This document shows positions 1 to 5,176 of a DNA stretch of 32,164 bases, in pieces. The position numbers and the translations under genes are program-made. How positions within the stretch are numbered: the stretch's first letter is position 1; the number at the start of each line of letters is the position of its first letter. The stretch is from a virus, in IMG/VR virus record IMGVR_UViG_3300013126_000136, positions 1 through 32,164 of that record; one strand, written 5' to 3'. Below the pieces are notes generated by a model, which saw only the letters and a list, made by a program, of their open reading frames with translations, did no database searches and was not told where the DNA came from.

Positions 1-20
1 CCAAATGCACGCCGTGTCAT
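1..20 (-). CDS. 5' part of a 37-residue protein that spans the window ends
   Basis: An ATG at 20-18 directly follows the TGA (23-21) of the upstream gene, giving TGAATG. It reads M-T-R-R-A-F and two bases of a glycine codon before the window ends. Continuing from position 32164 downward keeps the frame open and reaches the stop at 32073-32071, giving a 37-residue product with an acidic tail (SDEDEDL). The product is not recognised. The call depends on the sequence being circular. The start sits in a translationally coupled position behind the 72-residue paralogue gene, with GAGTGGTG as a weak ribosome site. Confidence 0.5.
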
Positions 21-239
21 TCACCACTCATCCCAATGCTTGGCGGGCTCCAAGTCCAAAACCGGGGAGGAGCCATCCTCCAACTCCACACGCACACCCA
101 GGGCACGGAGCGCCAACACCCGCTCATCCGTGAGGGTCACCGTCCCCGTGAGGACCTTGATGGCATCGGCCTGGGGACCCACGACATAGAGCCGCCGGTG
201 GCCATATTGGAATTTTGCGCGGACTTTGATCGTTTCCAT
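21..239 (-). CDS. Small conserved protein, paralogue of the 1585-1788 product
   Basis: Encodes 72 residues. Function is unknown. The core (AKFQYG, then LY, then a T-x-T-x-TLT stretch and LGVRVEL) lines up over about 50 residues with the product of 1585-1788 (AKFCYG, LYY, TETLT, LGVRLKL), so the two are paralogues placed on either side of control region A. The start at 239 is chosen because a purine-rich AGGGGGC lies just upstream and because it leaves an N-terminus of similar length to the paralogue. A GTG/ATG pair at 344/341 overlapping the preceding stop would give a 107-residue form with a Ser/Gly/Arg-rich extension; I consider it less likely. It is the fifth gene of the short leftward operon. 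Confidence 0.7.
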   Translation of the reverse strand: METIKVRAKFQYGHRRLYVVGPQADAIKVLTGTVTLTDERVLALRALGVRVELEDGSSPVLDLEPAKHWDEW

Positions 240-340
240 GCCCCCTCCGTTGGAGCCCTCATCGAGCGCCCCATTGATCCTCTCATCGGAAGATTTTGGA
301 AAACCTTGAATCCGGCCCCGAGAACATGGAGAAAATTGCA

Positions 341-508
341 TCACCGCGTTCCGTATGCGGCCTGAGCCAACACCTTGAGCGCCCGCTTGGCCTCATCAAT
401 TTCGGTGTCCTTGATGCCTTGGCGAAGGAGCCACATTTCCACCGTTTGCCCCTCCAAGGAGCCCATCACGATGCCTAACGCCAAATTGAACTGAGATACC
501 TTTTCCAT
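341..508 (-). CDS. Hypothetical 55-residue protein
   Basis: A short helical protein beginning MEKVSQFNLALGIVMGS and ending in an alanine-rich stretch. No family is recognised. The start ATG (508-506) shares one base with the TGA of the upstream membrane-protein gene (TGATG), so translation is probably coupled, and a GGGGAGGGG-type purine stretch lies upstream. A much longer reading frame extends to 730, but its extra N-terminus is glycine/histidine-rich and overlaps the membrane-protein gene in another frame, so it is rejected. Member of the leftward small-gene operon. Confidence 0.65.
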   Translation of the reverse strand: MEKVSQFNLALGIVMGSLEGQTVEMWLLRQGIKDTEIDEAKRALKVLAQAAYGTR

Positions 509-762
509 CACTCCAACCCCTCCCCGAGGTCCAGAAACGTCCTCACCAAGGGAATGGGCCCGAGGAGCACCATGCCGACACGTCTCGGCCACACCGTCCA
601 CCCCGGCTCCTCTCCGTCCTCCACAAGAATGGCCGTCATCGTTCCCACCGAGAGCCACACACCCGTGACAAACCCCAACACCATCGGCACCATCATTGCC
701 GACTCCATGGAGATACTCAGTATCTCGCATGTGACAAACCCCAACACCATCGGCACCATCAT
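508..762 (-). CDS. Small membrane protein with an internally duplicated segment
   Basis: Encodes 84 residues, mostly hydrophobic, with two or three likely membrane segments (about residues 1-20, 23-47 and 64-78) and a short acidic loop (VEDGEEPG) near residue 50. The 11-residue segment MMVPMVLGFVT occurs twice, at residues 1-11 and 23-33, because the DNA carries a 36-bp exact direct repeat in frame (period 66 bp). The start at 762 forms an ATGA overlap with the upstream gene. It sits in an operon of small genes and could be a holin-like or superinfection-exclusion protein, but nothing in the sequence decides this. Confidence 0.65.
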   Translation of the reverse strand: MMVPMVLGFVTCEILSISMESAMMVPMVLGFVTGVWLSVGTMTAILVEDGEEPGWTVWPRRVGMVLLGPIPLVRTFLDLGEGLE

Positions 763-766
763 TGCC
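665..766. repeat. 36-bp exact direct repeat flanking a palindrome
   Basis: Positions 665-700 and 731-766 are identical over 36 bp (both begin GTGACAAACCCC). The 30-bp spacer holds a perfect 8-bp inverted repeat GAGATACT-C-AGTATCTC at 710-726. The repeat keeps the reading frame of the membrane protein (66 bp, 22 codons) and its second copy begins at that gene's start codon. Confidence 0.9.
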
Positions 767-1154
767 CGCCCTCCATTGCTTCCGAAATTGCCATCTCCGT
801 CTCCTGGGGAGTCATTCCCGCCGCCCGGCACGTCTCCGCCGTCCACAGGAGCTTGTAGCGCCGCAAATTCTCAACCTCGGCCTCCAGGGCTCCCAAACGG
901 CCCTCCAGGGAGGCAATGCGGTCCTCCTTCTCCCGGAGCACACCCCGGACCGCCGGGATTTGCGTCACCCGCAAGACAACCTCATCCGTGAGGTGACGGA
1001 TGGCCTTTTCGGGCTCCGCCATGGAGACGGCCCCCACCGGAATGGGACGGCCCTGGAGGCAAAAACTGGAACACCCCACCGGCGCCCGCAAAAACTCAAA
1101 CCCCGAGTCCCCCAGGACGGCTTTGGAGAGCTCAAATGCCACATCAGTCCCCAT
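759..1154 (-). CDS. Hypothetical protein with a C-terminal coiled coil
   Basis: Encodes 131 residues. The first 60 residues look like a compact globular domain (MGTDVAFELSKAVLGD, then a cysteine pair in GCSSFC). Residues about 80-115 are strongly heptad-like (REKEDRIASLEGRLGALEAE), followed by a short helical tail with TPQETEMAISEAM. No family is recognised. The start at 1154 has GGAGG about six bases upstream; longer in-frame starts would overlap most of the preceding gene. It overlaps the preceding gene by 11 bp and the following one by ATGA. Second gene of the leftward operon; the coiled coil suggests it works as an oligomer. Confidence 0.65.
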   Translation of the reverse strand: MGTDVAFELSKAVLGDSGFEFLRAPVGCSSFCLQGRPIPVGAVSMAEPEKAIRHLTDEVVLRVTQIPAVRGVLREKEDRIASLEGRLGALEAEVENLRRYKLLWTAETCRAAGMTPQETEMAISEAMEGGQ

Positions 1155-1389
1155 GACCCGCCTCCGGAATGCTCTCGCAATGGAGATGGACCACATCCGC
1201 CCTCTCGTAGTTAGCCACGGAATGCACCTCCACAAGGTGGGTCACATCCTTCACCCGGTATGCCTCCTTGGTGGCCTTCCCTCTCTCATCCCGTCCTATG
1301 CGCTCCACACGGTCCCCGTTGCGGGGAATGAAGTCGCACCAATACCAAAACACATAGTTGTCACCGACAAATACCCTAACCCGTAACAT
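1144..1389 (-). CDS. Hypothetical 81-residue protein, first gene of the leftward early operon
   Basis: Begins MLRVRVFVGDNYVFWYW and has an alternating strand-like N-terminus followed by a charged middle (ERIGRDERGKATKE) and a valine-rich strand (THLVEVHSV). The shape suggests a small beta-barrel, but no family is recognised. The ribosome site GGGAGA lies six bases before the ATG. It is the first gene after control region A, and the putative -10 box CTTGTA (plus-strand reading) at 1425-1430 would place its transcript start near 1418, giving a leader of about 30 bases. Confidence 0.7.
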   Translation of the reverse strand: MLRVRVFVGDNYVFWYWCDFIPRNGDRVERIGRDERGKATKEAYRVKDVTHLVEVHSVANYERADVVHLHCESIPEAGHGD

Positions 1390-1424
1390 GGCGTCTCTCC
1401 CTTATCATTGGTGGGTGTGGTTTT

Positions 1425-1453
1425 CTTGTAGCCTGTACCGCCTTCATTGACAA
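1425..1453 (-). promoter_or_regulatory. Candidate leftward promoter of control region A
   Basis: On the minus strand TTGTCA (1453-1448) and TACAAG (1430-1425) are separated by 17 bases, a sigma70-like pair matching consensus at 5/6 and 4/6 positions. Its -35 lies inside the left 70-bp repeat while its -10 lies outside, so the second repeat copy cannot form the same promoter. The -35 boxes of the leftward and first rightward promoters overlap, so the two are likely to compete or share a regulator. Confidence 0.45.
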
Positions 1454-1475
1454 GCCCCAATTGAGTGGGCTTAAT
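1447..1475 (+). promoter_or_regulatory. Candidate rightward promoter, copy 1
   Basis: A perfect -35 box TTGACA at 1447-1452, a 17-base spacer and CTTAAT at 1470-1475 (4/6 of the -10 consensus). The -35 overlaps one arm of the TTCATTGA/TCAATGAA inverted repeat and the transcript would start near the other arm, a layout typical of repressible promoters. Confidence 0.5.
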
Positions 1476-1516
1476 GGAGCCGAATCAATGAACGCACCTC
1501 GCCTGTACCGCCTTCA

Positions 1517-1545
1517 TTGACAAGCCCCAATTGAGTGGGCTTAAT
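1517..1545 (+). promoter_or_regulatory. Candidate rightward promoter, copy 2
   Basis: Exact duplicate of the first rightward promoter 70 bp downstream: TTGACA at 1517-1522 and CTTAAT at 1540-1545. Transcription would start near 1552, about 33 bases before the ATG of the first gene. Two identical promoters in series raise initiation frequency and supply two operator sets. Confidence 0.55.
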
Positions 1546-1584
1546 GGAGCCGAATCAATGAACGCACCTCATTAGGATGACTCC

Positions 1585-1788
1585 ATGAGCCCGGCTCCAG
1601 ACAAAAAAGAATCCGCGTCCTTTCAGGCCAAGTTTTGCTATGGCCGTTTTCTCTATTATCCCAAGAATGAAAAGGCCCGGCGCATTTGCCGAGACCTCAC
1701 CCACACCGAAACTCTCACCCAGGACCAAGCCCAAATGCTCCTCTCCCTGGGTGTGCGCCTCAAACTCCGGGGGTCCCATGGATTGTGA
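1585..1788 (+). CDS. Small conserved protein, paralogue of the 21-239 product
   Basis: Encodes 67 residues and is the first gene of the rightward early operon. Residues about 14-63 align with the minus-strand 72-residue protein (AKFxYG, LY, TETLT, LGVRLKL), so the genome holds two diverged copies in two divergently transcribed operons. TAGGA lies seven bases upstream of the ATG. The product is small and basic in its middle (KNEKARRICRD). Its role is unknown; its place right behind a strong duplicated promoter argues for abundant early expression, possibly as a nucleic-acid-binding or host-modifying factor. Confidence 0.7.
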   Translation: MSPAPDKKESASFQAKFCYGRFLYYPKNEKARRICRDLTHTETLTQDQAQMLLSLGVRLKLRGSHGL

Positions 1789-2254
1789 ATTGGAGACGTG
1801 GTTTGCCACATGTCGGGATTTTGCAGCGCAAGCGTTGAAAACTAACGCCACGTTTGAGCCCTGTATCTTCACGTTCGGGGAGCATCCCGAAGCCACTCAA
1901 TTTGTGGAAATTCCTTGGCCCCTCTCGGAGTCCGCCCTTGAAATTCTCTCAGGGCAATTTGCTCTTGCTCGCGTGGAAGCCTATGCCCTTGTCCTCCGGG
2001 ACCGCCTCCGCATCGGTGAGGATGAAAAAGACATGCTCCTTGTGTGGATGTGCAAGCGGGCCTTCACCTGGGGACGGGCTTGGGACATTCGGGAGGACGG
2101 GCTCTCCGAGGGGTACCGGGAATGTATGGACCCCGCTACCCTCCGCGCTCGGTTGTTTAAACTCCTCGATGTGGCACCCATGAGCCGCAAGGAAGCCAAG
2201 GCCCTCCGAGAATACATGGAGCAAAATGCCCAACACACCGGAGCGCCCAACTGA
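1778..2254 (+). CDS. Hypothetical 158-residue protein of the early operon
   Basis: Begins MDCELETWFATCRDF and contains two largely helical regions; residues 60-100 (ALARVEAYALVLRDRLRIGEDEKD) and 130-150 (SRKEAKALREYMEQ) are the most strongly helical. No family is recognised. The start at 1778 overlaps the preceding gene by 11 bp and is preceded by a G-rich site (CCGGGGG). A start at 1640 is possible in frame but would run through the first gene and adds a Pro/Ser/Lys-rich, unprotein-like stretch. Confidence 0.65.
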   Translation: MDCELETWFATCRDFAAQALKTNATFEPCIFTFGEHPEATQFVEIPWPLSESALEILSGQFALARVEAYALVLRDRLRIGEDEKDMLLVWMCKRAFTWGRAWDIREDGLSEGYRECMDPATLRARLFKLLDVAPMSRKEAKALREYMEQNAQHTGAPN

Positions 2255-2543
2255 CATGCAAGCCTGGAGCCGCTATTGGGGGGAATACCTCTCCCATTGT
2301 GAGAAAACCCAAATACAGCCCATGAGCCAAGCGGCCCTCAAGGACCTGTATCTCACCATGCTCCGCATCGAGGCCCGCGTGAGAGGTGGCCGTGCGCGCA
2401 CCGATCACGTCACCGTCCCCATTGTGTTTGACCCCGGGAAGGCCCCCGGCCTCCTGGGTTGCGTTGCCGAATTCCGCCGGGAAAAGCATTCCCGGAGCGG
2501 AGAATATGAACTCCTAAACCCAGATGAGGTGTTTGCATGGTGA
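2226..2543 (+). CDS. Hypothetical 105-residue protein of the early operon
   Basis: Begins MPNTPERPTDMQAWSRYWGEY. The N-terminal half is helical, with a KDLYLTMLRIEARV segment; the C-terminal half is mixed. No family is recognised. GGAG lies four bases before the ATG at 2226; the alternative ATG at 2256 directly follows the upstream stop but has no well-placed ribosome site. It overlaps the next gene by seven bases, so these genes form one translation unit. Confidence 0.6.
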   Translation: MPNTPERPTDMQAWSRYWGEYLSHCEKTQIQPMSQAALKDLYLTMLRIEARVRGGRARTDHVTVPIVFDPGKAPGLLGCVAEFRREKHSRSGEYELLNPDEVFAW

Positions 2544-3349
2544 GCCAACGTTTTTCCTATGTGAGATACGACGAAGTGAGAGCTGCAAAACAAGGTTACT
2601 TCAAGGGGCTTTTTGAGGCCATTGAAGAGAACGTGATGACCGGCCTCCCCGATGGACGGCCCCAATCCCTATGCCTCACGGCCCTCGAAGAAGCCTATAT
2701 GTGGGTTGGAAAAGCCATCCGGGATGAGCAAATTGCCGTCGATGGTGCGGTCAAAGAGGAGGCGCACCGCGGAGAGGAGGGAGTCAACGTGGAGCCCAAG
2801 CCCGCCAAGGACCCCCAGGATGACATCCGCGCATTCAAGGCCGCCATGGAGGACAAGGCCGTTGCCGCCGCCGGTGGATACAAGCTCCACGTGGTCCGCA
2901 AATCCCCCGGACACATCGATGGCCACGGCCTGGAGCTCCTTGCCGTCTCCGTTGTGCCATTGCTCTCCACCAACCCGCTCCGCACGTTCCACGTGTTCTC
3001 CGGGGCACCCGGACGCCAAACCTTTCAAAAAGGCGGCCCCGCAAACGTCCCGGGCTCTCTCATGCCTTGCCCCCAGGGCTCCTATTCCCTCGGCTCCGAG
3101 GAGTGGGCTCAAGGAAAAGACAATTTTGATGCCTCCCACGGCCCCGGCCTTGGGCCATGCTTCATCCCGTTTGAGCCCCTGTCCTCCACACGCCGTGGGA
3201 GTTTTGGAATTCATTTGGATGAAAACCACGCCACATCCCCAGGGAGCGCCGGTTGCCTTGTGTTTGAGACGGCGGCCTCATTCAAGGAATTCCTTGCCGC
3301 ATTCCGCCAATACAAGCCCACCACAATGACCGTGGATTGGGGGGTGTGA
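2537..3349 (+). CDS. Acb2/Tad1-like hairpin domain fused to an L,D-transpeptidase-like domain
   Basis: Encodes 270 residues. Residues about 12-66 form two helices with the pattern GRPQSLCLTALEEAYMWVGK followed by AI-RDEQ, which resembles the helical hairpin of phage Acb2/Tad1 proteins; those bind host immune signalling nucleotides of CBASS and Thoeris. Residues 67-112 are a charged linker. Residues about 115-270 form a separate domain with FHVFSG, a GPGLGP turn, GIHLDEN (His226) and PGSAGC (Cys240), the histidine and S-x-G-C arrangement seen in YkuD-type L,D-transpeptidases and related phage peptidoglycan-active domains. No signal peptide is visible. GAGGTG precedes the ATG by six bases. Domain assignments come from motif recall, not a search; the fusion itself is what the reading frame shows. 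Confidence 0.55.
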   Translation: MVSQRFSYVRYDEVRAAKQGYFKGLFEAIEENVMTGLPDGRPQSLCLTALEEAYMWVGKAIRDEQIAVDGAVKEEAHRGEEGVNVEPKPAKDPQDDIRAFKAAMEDKAVAAAGGYKLHVVRKSPGHIDGHGLELLAVSVVPLLSTNPLRTFHVFSGAPGRQTFQKGGPANVPGSLMPCPQGSYSLGSEEWAQGKDNFDASHGPGLGPCFIPFEPLSSTRRGSFGIHLDENHATSPGSAGCLVFETAASFKEFLAAFRQYKPTTMTVDWGV

Positions 3350-3564
3350 TGCTTGCTCTGTTCTCGCTTGTTCCAATTTTCCTTGGGGACGCCTACGTGA
3401 TTTGTGGCAAGGACCCCAAGCAAGAATGCCTTGTCTGGGTTGACCAATGCCTCCGAGAAAACAAGGCCAACGGCGTGGAGCCGGACCTTTCGTTTGAGTG
3501 GTGCGCGGAGGAGGTGGACCCCGCCCTTGTGAATTTTGAAACTAATTTTCCATGGCCCAAATGA
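3349..3564 (+). CDS. Small cysteine-containing protein with a hydrophobic N-terminus
   Basis: Encodes 71 residues beginning MLALFSLVPIFLGDAYVICG. The first 17-19 residues are hydrophobic and may be a signal peptide or membrane anchor; the remaining part carries four cysteines, suggesting an exported, disulphide-bonded product. The ATG at 3349 shares one base with the preceding TGA (TGATG), so it is probably coupled to the hairpin/transpeptidase-like gene and may act with it at the envelope. An in-frame ATG at 3337 lies inside that gene and is less likely. Confidence 0.55.
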   Translation: MLALFSLVPIFLGDAYVICGKDPKQECLVWVDQCLRENKANGVEPDLSFEWCAEEVDPALVNFETNFPWPK

Positions 3565-3568
3565 TTTT

Positions 3569-3631
3569 CCGCTCAAGGTGAGCGGACGCCCCGTGGTGTT
3601 TTAATCGATGGCACCTCGGGGTTGAATTTTT
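3569..3631 (+). terminator. Two intergenic hairpins, the second a possible terminator
   Basis: CCGCTCA-AGG-TGAGCGG (3569-3585) is a perfect 7-bp stem with a three-base loop. A second stem pairs 3589-3598 with 3612-3621 (CCCCGTGGTG with CACCTCGGGG, one mismatch) and is followed by TTGAATTTTT. This may end or attenuate transcription before the next gene, or protect an mRNA end. The ribosome site AAGGAG of the next gene follows directly. Confidence 0.4.
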
Positions 3632-3644
3632 CAAGGAGCAAAAC

Positions 3645-4025
3645 ATGGCTCTCGAAACACTGTTAGGCGTGACCAAAATTGGTGAGTTTGAAATCCTCCA
3701 GGAACGGCCCCGCAAGGAAAACGGGGAGGTGGATTGGACCGCATTTGATGAGCTCCGCAAATCCAAGCCCGTCTATGTGGACCACGATGTAAATATGGTG
3801 AGCTTCCGCATTCAAAACGGCCCCATTCGTGAGCACGGAGTCAACGGTTGCCAAGTGGATACACTCATTGAGGCGGCAAAAATCATCATTGAAGGGCTCA
3901 ACGCGAAATTCCCGTGCATTCAAAACCGGTGCGCCATTCAAGGATTGGAGACGGCCCTGTATTGGCTTGAGGATCGGAAAAAGGAGCGGGAGCTCCGCAA
4001 GGTGGAGGGCACGTCTCAGGCATGA
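3645..4025 (+). CDS. Conserved phage protein with an Acb2/Tad1-like C-terminal hairpin
   Basis: Encodes 126 residues. The N-terminal half contains GPIREHGVNGCQVDTLIEAA, a block I recall from small proteins in many phages. Residues about 68-122 form two helices with FPCIQNRCAIQGLETALYWL and a closing RKVEGT, again like the helical hairpin of Acb2/Tad1-type proteins and partly like the N-terminal domain of the 2537-3349 product (the spacing of charged residue, LE-x-AL/AY and W matches). AAGGAG lies eight bases upstream. Function is inferred only by pattern: a candidate sponge for nucleotide signals, or simply a conserved hairpin of other use. Confidence 0.55.
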   Translation: MALETLLGVTKIGEFEILQERPRKENGEVDWTAFDELRKSKPVYVDHDVNMVSFRIQNGPIREHGVNGCQVDTLIEAAKIIIEGLNAKFPCIQNRCAIQGLETALYWLEDRKKERELRKVEGTSQA

Positions 4026-4228
4026 GAAAACGTCACGCCAAAAAACTCCTCCGCAAGGAGACCCAGGAGGTGGAAAGCCGAAACGCCCGCGCCGCTGCGT
4101 GGCATTGTCTGGTCCTCGATGCTTTCGGGCGCACGGTGACTCATTTCGAGGCGGCCCTACGGGACAAGGCCAACCACCGGCCTCCGGAGGAGGTATTTTG
4201 CCATAGAAATAAGCTCATGACCCTGTGA
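4022..4228 (+). CDS. Small basic protein, last gene of the rightward early operon
   Basis: Encodes 68 residues, very basic at the start (MRKRHAKKLLRKE), then helical. No family is recognised. The ATG overlaps the previous stop as ATGA. Its last 72 bp overlap, on the opposite strand, the end of the lipoprotein gene, and no terminator is visible between the two convergent genes. Confidence 0.55.
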   Translation: MRKRHAKKLLRKETQEVESRNARAAAWHCLVLDAFGRTVTHFEAALRDKANHRPPEEVFCHRNKLMTL

Positions 4229-5047
4229 GGTGGCAATACACTCCGAGTTTCCCGCGTTCCACGTCCATTCTGAGCCCGGATTTTTCCAAGCCCCGAGACA
4301 ACGGGTTAAAGCCTCTCCTACAGCTTCCCACCTTCCCCGGCCACACTCCGCGTCCACGGCCCGAAAAAACACGTTTTCCGGAAAACGGCTCCGGAGGACC
4401 ACAATGGCGTGACAATACCCCTGCGTGAGCCGCCCTAACCGGGCCTTGAGGTGGACCTTGCGGGCCACGAGGTAGGCCCGATAATTTCCAGGAGCCGCCA
4501 CCGCCTCCCCATTCACCGTGGCCTCATCCGCCACCCGCTCCGCCGCGCTCACCCCTTCCCCCAGGACCTCCCGCGCCAAGATGGACACGGAAGGCGTCAC
4601 GTCACACCGCCCGTCCGTGGCATCGGGACAGAGTTTGCCGGTGCGCTTCACGTAGACCCACACCCTTGTGAGCGGCCCCTTGTCACTCATCGCCACCGTG
4701 CTCTCCAGGAGCCCCAAGAATCCATCCCGGGAAAACGAGTCCGTGGGTTGCTTACCTACCCTGTCCGGCGCTCTCCACGGGCGCCCGGAGGCATCAATGG
4801 ACGCCTGCACCGCCGCCCACACCCGGGCATCCGGCCCACCATCGAGGAGCCACCTGCCACTCATGCTCATCCCGTCACCGCTGCAATCCTTGCGCCCGGA
4901 CTCTGTGGGCATGTCGCAACCCCACAGGAGTTGGGGCTCCACCCGGCGCATTTCCGCCTCCAAGGAGGCATTCACCACACCCGGATGACTCGTTTCCCGG
5001 CGTCCGCACGCTACCAAAAGCAATCCACACATTATCCACTTGGCCAT
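4157..5047 (-). CDS. Predicted secreted lipoprotein
   Basis: Encodes 296 residues. The N-terminus MAKWIMCGLLLVACG is a short lipoprotein signal with lipobox LVAC, so Cys14 would be lipidated and the mature protein anchored in a membrane facing the periplasm. The mature part has at least eight further cysteines in loose pairs (GCDMPTESGRKDC, LCPDATDGRC, YC, EC, RC, EC), consistent with disulphides. No enzyme family is recognised. GGGGGAAAC lies before the ATG at 5047; a longer frame to 5173 would put the signal inside the protein. An intrinsic terminator sits between it and the virion operon, so expression needs read-through or an unseen promoter. Phage lipoproteins often block superinfection or DNA entry; this is inference only. 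Confidence 0.75.
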   Translation of the reverse strand: MAKWIMCGLLLVACGRRETSHPGVVNASLEAEMRRVEPQLLWGCDMPTESGRKDCSGDGMSMSGRWLLDGGPDARVWAAVQASIDASGRPWRAPDRVGKQPTDSFSRDGFLGLLESTVAMSDKGPLTRVWVYVKRTGKLCPDATDGRCDVTPSVSILAREVLGEGVSAAERVADEATVNGEAVAAPGNYRAYLVARKVHLKARLGRLTQGYCHAIVVLRSRFPENVFFRAVDAECGRGRWEAVGEALTRCLGAWKNPGSEWTWNAGNSECIATSQGHELISMAKYLLRRPVVGLVP

Positions 5048-5059
5048 GTTTCCCCCACG

Positions 5060-5088
5060 AAAAAAGCCCCGGTTGCATTTCCGGGGCT
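5060..5088 (-). terminator. Intrinsic terminator at the end of the virion operon
   Basis: On the minus strand the stem AGCCCCGG/CCGGGGCT (5088-5081 with 5072-5065) has an eight-base loop and is followed at once by six Ts (5065-5060). This is a canonical Rho-independent terminator for transcripts coming from the 762-residue protein gene. The lipoprotein's ribosome site begins about five bases past the T-run. Confidence 0.85.
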
Positions 5089-5110
5089 GGTAATCATCAA
5101 AGGAGGTCCT

Positions 5111-5148
5111 TGATGTGTGGTGTTGTCCTGTTCTCGCCACACACATCA
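5111..5148. other. Imperfect inverted repeat between the 762-residue gene and the terminator
   Basis: TGATGTGTGG (5111-5120) can pair with CCACACACATCA (5137-5148), leaving a two-base bulge and a 16-base loop. It could protect the operon's mRNA end or be an operator for the lipoprotein gene. Nothing else is visible in the 129-bp gap apart from the terminator. Confidence 0.35.
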
Positions 5149-5176
5149 TACCCCGTTGTCCCCTCTCCCCCAAGCG

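Larger units (their letters stand above)
1431..1570. repeat. Perfect 70-bp tandem repeat (two copies) in the divergent control region
   Basis: Copy 1 is 1431-1500 and copy 2 is 1501-1570, identical and directly adjacent. Each copy contains the rightward promoter elements, an inverted repeat TTCATTGA/TCAATGAA (1443-1450 with 1485-1492 in copy 1) that brackets the promoter, and an inner inverted repeat AAGCCC/GGGCTT spaced by nine bases. The nested symmetry looks like operators for a dimeric regulator. The 195-bp gap between the divergent genes holds nothing else that I can identify. Confidence 0.95.

Noticed and set aside
341-730. Long form (129 codons) of the 55-residue gene
   Set aside because: The extra N-terminus overlaps the membrane-protein gene in another frame and is Gly/His/Asp-rich; the TGATG start at 508 has a ribosome site.
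1431-1570. The 70-bp tandem repeat as an insertion-sequence end or att site
   Set aside because: No transposase or integrase is nearby, and the repeat content is explained by promoter and operator elements.
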